From Ralstonia sp. UBA689 (GTDB taxonomy: Bacteria; Pseudomonadota; Gammaproteobacteria; Burkholderiales; Burkholderiaceae): 64,000 nt of DNA. Positions 8,533 to 16,953 of this stretch are shown in pieces. The stretch lies in contig NZ_DBMV01000001.1 of assembly GCF_002298975.1 (NCBI RefSeq), positions 406,157 through 470,156 of the forward strand, in the 5' to 3' direction. The stretch's first letter is position 1. The number at the start of each line of letters is the position of its first letter. Made by a program: the position numbers and the translations under genes. The notes beneath the pieces are model-generated. The model made no database searches. It was not told the origin of the DNA and saw only the letters and a program-made list of their open reading frames with translations.

Positions 8533-9741
8533 ATGCCTGCGATGTGCCTGTCGTACCTGCATTCCGACTCCCCCGGTTCCTCCGACACGCGTTTCCTGTC
8601 GCGCAGGCGCTCCTTCTCCATGACGGCATCGGTGCTCCTGCTGAGCGGCGCCGTCCTCCTGACCGGTTGCAGCAAGGAGCAACCCAAAGCCCCCGAAGTG
8701 CGCCCTGTGCGCATCATGACGGTAACGAGCGAGCAGGCTGCCGGCACCGTCGAATTCTCCGGCGATGTACGCCCGCGCATCGAATCGCGTCTGGGCTTCC
8801 GCGTGCCGGGCAAGATCATCGCGCGGTTGGTAGATGTGGGGGCGACGGTCAAAAAGGGCCAGGTGCTCGCGCGACTGGACCCGACTGACTTGGCGCTCGC
8901 GCAGCAGTCGGCCCAAGCCCAGTTGTCGGCGGCCAAGACCGACCGCGATCTGGCTGCCGCCGATCTCAAACGTTTTTCCGAACTCTTTGCCAAGGGCTTC
9001 ATCAGCGCGGCGGAGCAGCAGCGCCATCAGGCCAACTATGACGCTGCCCAGGCCCGTTACGAGCAAGCGACTGCTGGCTATCGCAACCAAGCCAATCAGG
9101 CCGCCTACGCCACGCTCGAAGCCGATGCGGATGGCGTGGTGACGGGTGTCGATGCGGAAGTCGGGCAGGTGGTGTCCGCAGGTCAGCCGGTCGTGCGCGT
9201 GGCACAGACGGCCGAGAAGGAAGTCGTGATCGGCATTCCCGAAGATCAGGTGGACGCACTGCGCAAATCGCCTGAGGTAAGCGTCAAGCTGTGGGCCGAT
9301 CAGTCGCGCAGCATTCCGGGCAAGGTACGCGAGATTGCGCCGGCAGCGGACCCGCTCACGCGCACGTATACCGTGAAGCTATCCATCCCCAACCCGCCGC
9401 CCGATCTGAGGCTCGGCATGACGGCGGTGGCGACTTTCTTGCGCCCAGGCGGCGGTGCGGACAGCGGTGGCATGGGCGTTCGCGTGCCACTGACTGCGCT
9501 GCTGCAGGAGCAAGGCAAGAACGTGGTGTGGCTGTATGACGCCGGCTCGCAGACGGTCAAGCCGGTGCCGGTGACGGTGGGCGAGCCGCGCGGCGACGTG
9601 CTCCTGGTCACCAGCGGGCTCCAGCCGGGCCAAGCCATCGTCACGGCCGGTGTGCATCTGCTCAAGGCTGGTCAGAAGGTGATGCCGATGGCCCCGGCGG
9701 ATCAACCGTCGGCGCAATCCGCCATCACACCACGCCGGTAA
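8533..9741 (+). CDS. RND efflux periplasmic adaptor lipoprotein
   Basis: A 402-residue membrane-fusion protein of the AcrA/MexA family. The lipobox LLTGC (cysteine at residue 46 from this start) predicts inner-membrane lipidation. A barrel-sandwich/lipoyl region (FRVPGKIIARLVDVGATVKKGQVLARLD), a helical hairpin (about 115-185) and beta-barrel segments follow. The ATG at 8533 is used because the RRR before the hydrophobic stretch suits a signal peptide and GAGAG precedes it. Starts at 8542 or 8620 are possible. The pump gene begins 42 bp downstream. No outer-membrane channel gene is linked, so a TolC/OprM homologue must be supplied elsewhere. Confidence 0.92.
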   Translation: MPAMCLSYLHSDSPGSSDTRFLSRRRSFSMTASVLLLSGAVLLTGCSKEQPKAPEVRPVRIMTVTSEQAAGTVEFSGDVRPRIESRLGFRVPGKIIARLVDVGATVKKGQVLARLDPTDLALAQQSAQAQLSAAKTDRDLAAADLKRFSELFAKGFISAAEQQRHQANYDAAQARYEQATAGYRNQANQAAYATLEADADGVVTGVDAEVGQVVSAGQPVVRVAQTAEKEVVIGIPEDQVDALRKSPEVSVKLWADQSRSIPGKVREIAPAADPLTRTYTVKLSIPNPPPDLRLGMTAVATFLRPGGGADSGGMGVRVPLTALLQEQGKNVVWLYDAGSQTVKPVPVTVGEPRGDVLLVTSGLQPGQAIVTAGVHLLKAGQKVMPMAPADQPSAQSAITPRR

Positions 9742-9783
9742 GCCACACCCGGCCCCCGCCCCAACACGCCAACCTTCGCGCGT

Positions 9784-12700
9784 ATGGAACATTCCCGTTT
9801 CAACCTGTCACGCTGGGCGCTCGAACACCAGCCGCTGACCCGCTTCCTGCTGGTCGCGCTGCTGCTCGGCGGCATCTTTGCGTATTCCAAGCTGGGGCAG
9901 GATGAAGATCCGCCCTTCACCTTCCGCGCGATGGTCGTGCAGGCCTTCTGGCCTGGCGCCACGGCCGAGCAGATGTCGCGCCAGGTGACCGACAAGATCG
10001 AGAAGGCGCTGCAGGAAGTGCCGTACGCCTGGAAGATACGCAGCTACTCCAAGCCTGGCGAAACGCTCGTCACCTTCCAGTTGGCCGACACGTCGCCCGC
10101 CAAGGAAACGCAGCAGCTCTGGTACACGGTGCGCAAGAAGGTGGGGGACATCGCGCCCACGCTGCCGCAGGGCGTGCGCGGGCCGTACTTCAATGATGAT
10201 TTCGGCGACGTGTACGGCTCGATCTATGCGCTGTCCGCCGATGGCTTCACGTACCGTCAGCTCAACGACTACGCCGATGCGATCCGTCAGCAGTTGCTGC
10301 GTGTGCCCAACGTCGCCAAGGTCGAACTGCTGGGCGATCAGGACGAGAAGATCTACATCGAGTTCCAGCAGGCCAAGCTCGCGCAGATGGGGCTGGATAT
10401 CAACAGCATCGCCACGCAGATCGGCCAGCAGAACAACATCGGCCCGAGCGGCGTGCTGGTGACGCCCACCGACAACGTGCAGATTCGCCTGTCGGGCCAG
10501 TTCTCGGATATTCGCGATCTGGAGAACCTGACGCTGCGCGGCCCCGGCGGCACGACCAACATCCGCCTGGGCGACATCGCCACCGTCAAGCACGGCTACA
10601 TCGACCCGCCGCACGCCAAGATGCGCTTCAACGGCAAGGAAGTCATCGGTCTGGGCATCTCGATGACCAAGGGCGGCGACATCATCCAGCTCGGTAAGGA
10701 CTTGCGCGCCACGGTCGACAAGATTCGCGCCAAGCTGCCGGTGGGCATCGAGATGGAGCAGGTGCAGAACCAGCCGAAATCGGTGCAGAGTTCGGTGGGC
10801 GAATTTGTGCACGTGCTGATCGAGGCGGTGGTGATCGTGCTGGGCGTGAGCTTCCTGTCGCTGGGCCTGCATACCAAGCCGCGCCTGCGCATTGATGTGT
10901 GGCCAGGGCTGGTGGTGGGCCTGACGATTCCGCTGGTGCTGGCGGTGACGTTCCTGTTCATGAGCATCTTCGACATCGGCCTGCACAAGATTTCGCTCGG
11001 CGCGTTGATCATCGCGCTGGGTCTGCTGGTGGACGACGCGATCATCGCGGTCGAGATGATGGTGCGCAAGCTGGAGGAGGGCTTCTCCAAGATGGAGGCG
11101 GCCACCTTTGCCTACACCTCCACCGCCATGCCGATGCTGACCGGCACGCTCATCACGGCCACGGGTTTCTTGCCGGTGGGGCTGGCGCGCTCCACGGTGG
11201 GTGAATACACCTTCGGCATCTTTGCAGTGACGGCGCTGGCGCTCGTGCTGTCGTGGTTTGCGGCCGTGGTGTTCGTGCCCTACCTCGGTTTCCTGCTGTT
11301 GCGGACCAAGTCGCACGTGGGCGACGGCGGCCATCATGAACTGTTCGACACGCCGTTCTATAACCGCTTCCGCGGCTGGGTGAACTGGTGCGTGGAGTAC
11401 CGCAAGACGGTGATCGTCATCACGCTGGCGGCCTTTGCGCTCGGCGTGTTCGGCTTCAAGTATGTGGAGAAGCAGTTCTTCCCCGACTCCAGTCGCCCCG
11501 AGCTGATGGTGGAACTGTGGTTGCCGGAAGGCTCCAGCTTTAGCCAGACCGAAGCCGAGGCCAAGCGCTTTGAAGCGCTGATGCGCAAGGAACAGAAGGT
11601 CGACAGCGTCACGCTGTTCATCGGTTCCGGCGCGCCGCGCTTCTACCTGCCGCTGGACCAGATTCTGCCGCAGACCAACGTGGCTCAGGCCATCGTGATG
11701 CCTGCTTCGCTGGAGGCGCGTGAAGGCGTGCGGCAAGACATCATCGGTCTACTCAAGTCGCAATTCCCACATCTGCGCGGCCGCGTGAAGCTTCTGCCTA
11801 ACGGGCCGCCCGTGCCGTATCCGGTGCAGTTCCGCGTGATGGGGCCGGACATTGGCGGCGTGCGCAAGATTGCCGATCAGGTCAAGGCCATCATGCAGGC
11901 CAACCCCAACACCGTGGGCGTGAACGACAACTGGAACGAGAACGTCAAGGTGCTGCGCCTGGACATCGACCAGGACAAGGCGCGCGCGTTGGGCGTATCG
12001 ACTGGTTCGATCTCGCAGGTCACGCAGACGGTGATGTCCGGCTCGCCCATCGCCCAGTATCGCGACGGCGACAAGCTGCTCGACATCGTCATGCGCCCGC
12101 AGGAAGACGAGCGCAACACGCTCGATGCGCTGCAGAAGGTGCAAGTGCCGACCGCCAGTGGACGCGTCGTGCCGCTCACGCAGGTGGCGCGTGTTGGCTT
12201 TGCATGGGAGCCGGGCGTGATCTGGCGCGAGAACCGCGACTACGGCATCACCGTGCAGTCCGACGTGGTTGACGGCGTGCAGGGCCCGACGGTGACGGCG
12301 CAGATCAACCCGCTGCTCGACAAGATCCGCGCCGATTTGCCGCCGGACTACCAGATCAGGATCGCCGGCGCGGAAGAAGAGAGCGCCAACGCAGGTGCAT
12401 CGATTGCCGCGCAGATGCCGCTGTGCATCTTCATCATTTTCTTGTTGCTGATGCTCCAACTGCACAGCTTTTCACGCTCCGTGATGGTGTTCCTGACGGG
12501 GCCGCTGGGTCTGATTGGGGCTGCGGCCACGCTGCTGCTGTTGCGCGCGCCGATGGGCTTTGTGGCGCAGCTCGGCATCACGGCGCTGATTGGCATGATC
12601 ATCCGCAACTCGGTCATTCTGGTCGACCAGATCGAGCAGGACGTGGCGGCCGGCGTGCCGACCTGGACGGCGATCGTCGAGGCGGCTGTGCGGCGTTTCC

Positions 12701-12903
12701 GCCCCATCATCCTGACGGCTGCAGCGGCGGTGCTGGCGATGATTCCGCTGTCGCGCAGTGTGTTCTGGGGCCCGATGGCCGCGGCCATCATGGGTGGCCT
12801 GATCATCGCCACGGTGCTGACGCTGCTGTTCCTGCCGGCGCTGTATGCGGCGTGGTTCCGTGTCAAGCGGCCTGAGGCTGAGGCTTCTGCGCCAACGGCC
12901 TGA
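9784..12903 (+). CDS. RND efflux pump permease (HAE1-like)
   Basis: A 1039-residue inner-membrane drug/proton antiporter of the AcrB superfamily. It has two homologous halves, each with a large periplasmic loop. TM4 carries GLLVDDAIIAVEMM, the adjacent Asp pair of the proton relay. At the position of AcrB TM10 Lys940 the sequence reads IIRNSVILVDQ, so Lys is replaced by Arg. This variant is known in some pump subfamilies and leaves function plausible. The full length suggests an intact pump. It is cotranscribed with the adaptor and probably under the TetR-type operator upstream. Substrates cannot be inferred. Confidence 0.93.
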   Translation: MEHSRFNLSRWALEHQPLTRFLLVALLLGGIFAYSKLGQDEDPPFTFRAMVVQAFWPGATAEQMSRQVTDKIEKALQEVPYAWKIRSYSKPGETLVTFQLADTSPAKETQQLWYTVRKKVGDIAPTLPQGVRGPYFNDDFGDVYGSIYALSADGFTYRQLNDYADAIRQQLLRVPNVAKVELLGDQDEKIYIEFQQAKLAQMGLDINSIATQIGQQNNIGPSGVLVTPTDNVQIRLSGQFSDIRDLENLTLRGPGGTTNIRLGDIATVKHGYIDPPHAKMRFNGKEVIGLGISMTKGGDIIQLGKDLRATVDKIRAKLPVGIEMEQVQNQPKSVQSSVGEFVHVLIEAVVIVLGVSFLSLGLHTKPRLRIDVWPGLVVGLTIPLVLAVTFLFMSIFDIGLHKISLGALIIALGLLVDDAIIAVEMMVRKLEEGFSKMEAATFAYTSTAMPMLTGTLITATGFLPVGLARSTVGEYTFGIFAVTALALVLSWFAAVVFVPYLGFLLLRTKSHVGDGGHHELFDTPFYNRFRGWVNWCVEYRKTVIVITLAAFALGVFGFKYVEKQFFPDSSRPELMVELWLPEGSSFSQTEAEAKRFEALMRKEQKVDSVTLFIGSGAPRFYLPLDQILPQTNVAQAIVMPASLEAREGVRQDIIGLLKSQFPHLRGRVKLLPNGPPVPYPVQFRVMGPDIGGVRKIADQVKAIMQANPNTVGVNDNWNENVKVLRLDIDQDKARALGVSTGSISQVTQTVMSGSPIAQYRDGDKLLDIVMRPQEDERNTLDALQKVQVPTASGRVVPLTQVARVGFAWEPGVIWRENRDYGITVQSDVVDGVQGPTVTAQINPLLDKIRADLPPDYQIRIAGAEEESANAGASIAAQMPLCIFIIFLLLMLQLHSFSRSVMVFLTGPLGLIGAAATLLLLRAPMGFVAQLGITALIGMIIRNSVILVDQIEQDVAAGVPTWTAIVEAAVRRFRPIILTAAAAVLAMIPLSRSVFWGPMAAAIMGGLIIATVLTLLFLPALYAAWFRVKRPEAEASAPTA

Positions 12904-12991
12904 CGTTCGCAGCTCGCGCACGCCGCCCTAGCCGGAGCGGTGCAAGGGAGCGGACTCGAATCCCTACACCGTGCCGAGCCGGGGCGGGGGA

Positions 12992-13020
12992 TGGAAACCC
13001 TCGAGCGACTGCGATATAAT
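12992..13020 (+). promoter_or_regulatory. Promoter of tRNA-Leu
   Basis: A perfect -10 TATAAT (13015-13020) is preceded at 17 bp by TGGAAA (12992-12997), a weak -35. The tRNA begins 49 bp downstream, leaving a short 5' leader for processing. Confidence 0.65.
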
Positions 13021-13068
13021 CGCGGGCTTCCTTTTCGGTGCGCCGTACGGTGCACCGCGTTCCATCCG

Positions 13069-13155
13069 GCGAGGGTGGCGAAATTGGTAGACGCACCAGG
13101 TTTAGGTCCTGACGCCAGCAATGGTGTAGGGGTTCGAGTCCCCTCCCTCGCACCA
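13069..13155 (+). tRNA. tRNA-Leu(TAG)
   Basis: An 87-nt tRNA including encoded CCA. The acceptor stem GCGAGGG pairs perfectly with CCCTCGC. The D-arm begins TGGCGAAATTGGTAGAC, and a long class II variable arm (GACGCCAGCAATGGTG) is typical of leucine tRNAs. The anticodon loop TTTAGGT gives anticodon TAG, reading CUA/CUG codons. The T-arm has GGGGTTCGAGTCCCC. The first anticodon-stem pair appears to be C-A. Confidence 0.97.
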
Positions 13156-13314
13156 ACTGCCTCATTCTGAGGTTTCCCAGCATTCTTTTGCATTGCCTTC
13201 GCTTCGTGCTGCCGCAACGGCGTGGCATGTCGCGGCCTTGTCGTTGTCGTCGAGAGCGCGTCAAATGCTGCGCGTTCGTACAGTTTTCTTGCGGCACGCC
13301 AATAGGAGGGCTTT

Positions 13315-13740
13315 GTGCAGACCCCAGAAATCATCGTCACAGACACCGCCGATCATCACGCAGTCAAGATTATTAGCGACGGGCTGGACCGCTTCAACGA
13401 TGCCCACGTCGGCTATGCTGACCGGCAGCCATTGGCGGTGCTGGTTCGGGACCCGCAGAGCGGGGAAATCGTCGGCGGAGCAAGCGGGCGTACCTCGCTG
13501 GGGCTGCTGTTTCTCGACCTGTTCTATCTGCCCGGTACGCTGCGAGGCATGGGTATCGGAACAGAGGTGCTGCGCCGGTTCGAAGAAGAAGGGCGCTGCC
13601 GTGGCTGCCGCTCAGCGGTGGTCTACACGATCAGTTTCCAGGCGCCGGAGTTCTATAAGCGCAACGGGTGGACGGCGTTCGGAGAAGTTCCATGCGATCC
13701 GCCTGGTACGAGCCGGGTTTTCCTGAGCAAGACGTTGTGA
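13315..13740 (+). CDS. GNAT N-acetyltransferase
   Basis: A 141-residue GNAT-fold acetyltransferase, cytoplasmic, substrate unknown. The acetyl-CoA pyrophosphate loop is readable as LRGMGIGTEVLRRFEE, close to the R/Q-x-x-G-x-G/A signature. It is followed by the beta-strand/helix ending FYKRNGWTAFGEVP that typifies the C-terminal half. The GTG start is well supported by AGGAGG six bases upstream. It stands alone, 160 bp after tRNA-Leu, and may use its own promoter. The length is typical of small single-domain GNATs. Confidence 0.85.
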   Translation: MQTPEIIVTDTADHHAVKIISDGLDRFNDAHVGYADRQPLAVLVRDPQSGEIVGGASGRTSLGLLFLDLFYLPGTLRGMGIGTEVLRRFEEEGRCRGCRSAVVYTISFQAPEFYKRNGWTAFGEVPCDPPGTSRVFLSKTL

Positions 13741-13840
13741 GGTGGCGCCCTCCGGATTAAGCACTTGCCTGGGCGCGAATCCCATGCACAATGCGCATCG
13801 CATCTGTCTATTCGCGTTCAACCCTGAGGGGGACCTTTCC

Positions 13841-14173
13841 ATGTACAAGGCACTTGCCGCACTCACGCTCTCATTGGCAACTGGCCACCTCCACGCCGCC
13901 GAGACCACGGTACGCACGGAGAACTACCCACGCCCGCCATACTCTGGCGCTACGTACTACATCTATGAACGCGACGGGCAGGCCATCTGCACCAAGCTCC
14001 AGGTCTGCAACAAGTACGACCAGTGCGACACGCAGTACGTGAAGGGCAGCTACAAGGACGAGCTCGACGTGCAGACCGGCGAGCCGTATGGCAAGACCGA
14101 TGCCGTACCGCTGCCGCGTGACAAGCAGCAGAAGCACGTCTGCCTGACGCGCTTCAAGCTGGTCTCGCCCTGA
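13841..14173 (+). CDS. Small exported Cys-rich protein
   Basis: A 110-residue protein that I cannot assign to a family. A signal peptide MYKALAALTLSLATGHLHAAE is clear, with cleavage near residue 18. The mature part holds four cysteines (CTKLQVC, then QCDTQ, then HVCLTRFKL), compatible with two disulfides in the periplasm. The start at 13841 has GAGGGGGA about eight bases upstream; an upstream in-frame ATG would bury the signal peptide. It is convergent with the LysR gene, with only 12 bp between stop codons. Confidence 0.65.
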   Translation: MYKALAALTLSLATGHLHAAETTVRTENYPRPPYSGATYYIYERDGQAICTKLQVCNKYDQCDTQYVKGSYKDELDVQTGEPYGKTDAVPLPRDKQQKHVCLTRFKLVSP

Positions 14174-14185
14174 CCCTGCACAGGG

Positions 14186-15082
14186 TTATCGCGGCGCGCT
14201 TTCCCGCGCCGTTGCCTCCAGATATTCCAGGAAGCGCCCGGTCACCGGTTCGGTATCGCCCGCACGCCGCAACGACAACACGGGTGATTCCTTCTTTCCA
14301 CCCGCCAGCGGCACAAAGCTGACACGCACATCGCCCGCGTGCTGCAGCGTCTTCGGCACCAACGCCACGCCCATCCCGAACCCCACCATCGTCACCACCG
14401 TCTGCCACAGCCGCGCCTCGTGGCGGATCACCGGGCTGAAGCCGGCGTCCACGCATAGCGCGATGATCAGGTCGTGATAGTGCGGCGATACCGTGCGAGG
14501 GAAGAGGATGAACGGTTCCTGCGCCAACGCGCTCAGGTCGAGATGTTTGCGGCGAGCCAGCGTGTGCCCGGCCGGCAGGCAGCAGACAAAGGGCTCGGAA
14601 AAGATCGGCGCGGAAACGACTTCCGCCGGGAAGCTGCCCCAATACGCGCAACCCAGATCGATCTGCTGCCGTTGGATGGCCTGGATCTGCTCACCGGTGT
14701 TCATCTCCTTGAGGACGATTTCCACGGCGGGGTGATCGGCCTCGAAGCGTTCTATGGCGCGTGGCAGGCCGCGATACAGCATCGAATTGACAAAGCCGAC
14801 GCGCATCCGCCCGGCCAGGCCATGCGCGGAGCGCAGCGTCACGCGTTCGACCTCGGCAGCTTGCTGCAATAGCTTGCGCGCCTCGTCCAGCAGCACCTGG
14901 CCGGCGTTGGTAAGCGTGACGCTCTTGTTGGTGCGCGCCAATAGCTGTACGCCCAACTGCTCCTCAAACCTGCGGATGTCGAAGCTCAGCGCGGGCTGCG
15001 AGATGAACAGCCGCTGCGCCGCGCGCCCGAAGTGCAGTTCCTCCGCCACGGCGACGAAATAGCGCAGTTGCTTCAAGTCCAT
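14186..15082 (-). CDS. LysR-family regulator of acyl-CoA cluster
   Basis: A 298-residue LysR transcriptional regulator. The N-terminal winged helix reads MDLKQLRYFVAVAEELHFGRAAQRLFISQPALS, with the usual recognition helix. The C-terminal periplasmic-binding-protein-like effector domain extends from about residue 90. It is most like the CatR/BenM/CbbR-type subgroup that senses small carboxylates, but the ligand is unknown. ATG 15082 is preferred over a TTG 15 bp upstream. It is divergent from the acyl-CoA dehydrogenase operon across a 119-bp gap that contains two clear inverted repeats, so it very probably controls that operon and itself. Confidence 0.92.
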   Translation of the reverse strand: MDLKQLRYFVAVAEELHFGRAAQRLFISQPALSFDIRRFEEQLGVQLLARTNKSVTLTNAGQVLLDEARKLLQQAAEVERVTLRSAHGLAGRMRVGFVNSMLYRGLPRAIERFEADHPAVEIVLKEMNTGEQIQAIQRQQIDLGCAYWGSFPAEVVSAPIFSEPFVCCLPAGHTLARRKHLDLSALAQEPFILFPRTVSPHYHDLIIALCVDAGFSPVIRHEARLWQTVVTMVGFGMGVALVPKTLQHAGDVRVSFVPLAGGKKESPVLSLRRAGDTEPVTGRFLEYLEATARESAPR

Positions 15083-15097
15083 GGCGGTCTCGTTCAA

Positions 15098-15134
15098 CGA
15101 TAAGAACTATTTATCGTACAGGACAAAACCTGTA
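15098..15134. promoter_or_regulatory. Paired LysR-type operator dyads
   Basis: Two abutting inverted repeats occupy the gap between the LysR gene and the acyl-CoA dehydrogenase gene: CGATAA-N7-TTATCG (15098-15116) and TACAGG-N6-CCTGTA (15117-15134). A further TTATCG half-site occurs at 15143. They fit a recognition site plus activation site for the divergent LysR protein. Confidence 0.6.
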
Positions 15135-15201
15135 TTGGACGATTATCGATGGCATTCCTATGCTGGCCGGACAACACAGGAGACAGCGAGGCAACCCGCG
15201 T

Positions 15202-16953
15202 ATGAACGACATCGCCCGCGAGCCATTGATTGGCCACCAGAACATCCCCGACAGCCGGGGCATCAATTTCTTCCACGTCGATCCCGATCTCGCACGCCTG
15301 TTGCGGCTGTACCTTGGCGATGCGCAGTACCGTGGGCTGGAGCCGCAGCTCGAATCACTCGGCCAGCGCGCTTCAGACGAACTCGACGACTGGGCCATTA
15401 GCGCCGATCACAATCCGCCGCAACTGCGTCACCGCACGCGCCGTGGCGAGGCGCTGCAAACCATCGACAAGCACCCCGACTACGTTGCCCTCGAACGCGT
15501 AGCCTATGCTGAGCTGGGGCTCGCGTCGATGAGCCACGTGGGCAACGCGCCGCCGCCGCTGGTCAAATACGCGCTCACGTATCTGTTCGTGCAGGCGGAG
15601 TTCGGCCTGTGCTGCCCGGTCAGCATGACCGATTCGCTCACGCGCACGCTGCGCAAGTTTGGCGACCCGGCGCTGGTGGCGCGTTACCTGCCGATGTTGG
15701 CTTCGCGCGATTTCAACGAGCTGTATCAGGGCGCGATGTTCATGACCGAACAGGCTGCTGGTTCGGACGTCGCTCGCATTGCCACGCGCGCCGTGCAGGA
15801 GACCGCGCCCGACGGCACGCAGACGTGGCGCCTGTATGGCGACAAATGGTTCTGCTCCAATGCCGACGCCGATCTTGCCATGGTGCTGGCCCATCCGGAC
15901 GGTGCGCCGTCTGGCATCAATGGCCTGGCGCTATTCCTGTTGCCCAAGACGTTGCTTGATGGTTCGCGCAACCATTACCGCATCATCCGCCTGAAAGACA
16001 AGCTCGGCAGTCGCTCGATGGCCAGCGGCGAGATCGTGCTCGAAGGCGCCACCGCCTACCTGATTGGCGAGATTGGCCGAGGCTTCCACCAGATGGCCGA
16101 CATGATCAACATGTCGCGTCTGTCGAATGGTGTGCGCGCCGCCGGCCTGATGCGCCGCGCCACCACCGAGGCGCTGCACATCGCCCGCAACCGCGAGGCT
16201 TTCGGCCGCAAGCTGATCGACATGCCGCTGATGCAGCGCCAGCTCCTGAAGATGCTGCTGCCGACCGAGCAGGCGCGCTCGATGTTCATGCAGATCGCGC
16301 AACTGTTGCCGCTGGCCGATGCCGGCGACGCGCAGGCCGCCAAATGCGTGCGCATCCTGACACCGCTCATCAAGTTCCGCGCCTGCCGCGATGCGCGCCG
16401 GGTGACTGGCGACGCCATGGAAGTACGCGGCGGCACCGGCTACATCGAGGAGTGGAGCGACGCCCGCCTGGTGCGCGACGCGCATCTCGGCTCGATTTGG
16501 GAGGGCACCAGCAATATCGTTGCGCTGGACATCGCGCGGGCAGTCAAGCGCGAAGAGGCGCTGGAGCCGCTGCGCGCGTATCTGCTTGGCTTGCTGAATG
16601 GTGTCACGCTACCGGCGCAGAGCGATGTGCTGTTGCGCGCCACGCTCGACCGTGTTTGCGGTGCCATGGCCAAAGTGGCCGAAGCTGGCAACGACCAGCT
16701 CGTGCGGCAGGCTGGCTCTGCGCTCTACCACATCGCCACGGCGATCTTCATGGCGGTGGAGGGTGTGCGCCTGGCGCCGGATCACCGACGCCTTGCGCTG
16801 GCTCACCTTGTGCTGCGTCACAAGCTGCTGCCAGTCGATCCGCTGGCCCTGTCAGAAGTCGACGACGCGTTGCTCTTCGATACCCTCGTCAAGCACCGCG
16901 AAGTTTCGTTGGCGCTGGCCATGCAGGCGCTGCCGGCGGGGGACGCGCAATGA
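15202..16953 (+). CDS. AidB-like acyl-CoA dehydrogenase
   Basis: A 583-residue flavoprotein of the acyl-CoA dehydrogenase superfamily, closest in style to the AidB/isovaleryl-CoA branch. The FAD-binding middle domain shows FMTEQAAGSDVARI and the C-terminal helical domain has RNREAFGRKLIDMPL. The strand GTGYIEEWSDARLVRDA supplies the position of the usual catalytic Glu neighbourhood, followed by SIWEGTSNIVALD. It should introduce an alpha,beta double bond into an acyl-CoA, although AidB-type members can have other roles. ATG 15202 begins the recognisable protein. Its stop overlaps the start of the CoA-transferase gene by 4 bp (ATGA), indicating translational coupling. Confidence 0.88.
   Translation: MNDIAREPLIGHQNIPDSRGINFFHVDPDLARLLRLYLGDAQYRGLEPQLESLGQRASDELDDWAISADHNPPQLRHRTRRGEALQTIDKHPDYVALERVAYAELGLASMSHVGNAPPPLVKYALTYLFVQAEFGLCCPVSMTDSLTRTLRKFGDPALVARYLPMLASRDFNELYQGAMFMTEQAAGSDVARIATRAVQETAPDGTQTWRLYGDKWFCSNADADLAMVLAHPDGAPSGINGLALFLLPKTLLDGSRNHYRIIRLKDKLGSRSMASGEIVLEGATAYLIGEIGRGFHQMADMINMSRLSNGVRAAGLMRRATTEALHIARNREAFGRKLIDMPLMQRQLLKMLLPTEQARSMFMQIAQLLPLADAGDAQAAKCVRILTPLIKFRACRDARRVTGDAMEVRGGTGYIEEWSDARLVRDAHLGSIWEGTSNIVALDIARAVKREEALEPLRAYLLGLLNGVTLPAQSDVLLRATLDRVCGAMAKVAEAGNDQLVRQAGSALYHIATAIFMAVEGVRLAPDHRRLALAHLVLRHKLLPVDPLALSEVDDALLFDTLVKHREVSLALAMQALPAGDAQ

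Noticed and set aside
9808..11736. 642-codon antisense frame over the RND pump
   Set aside because: His/Arg/Gln-rich shadow of the real gene in the opposite frame.
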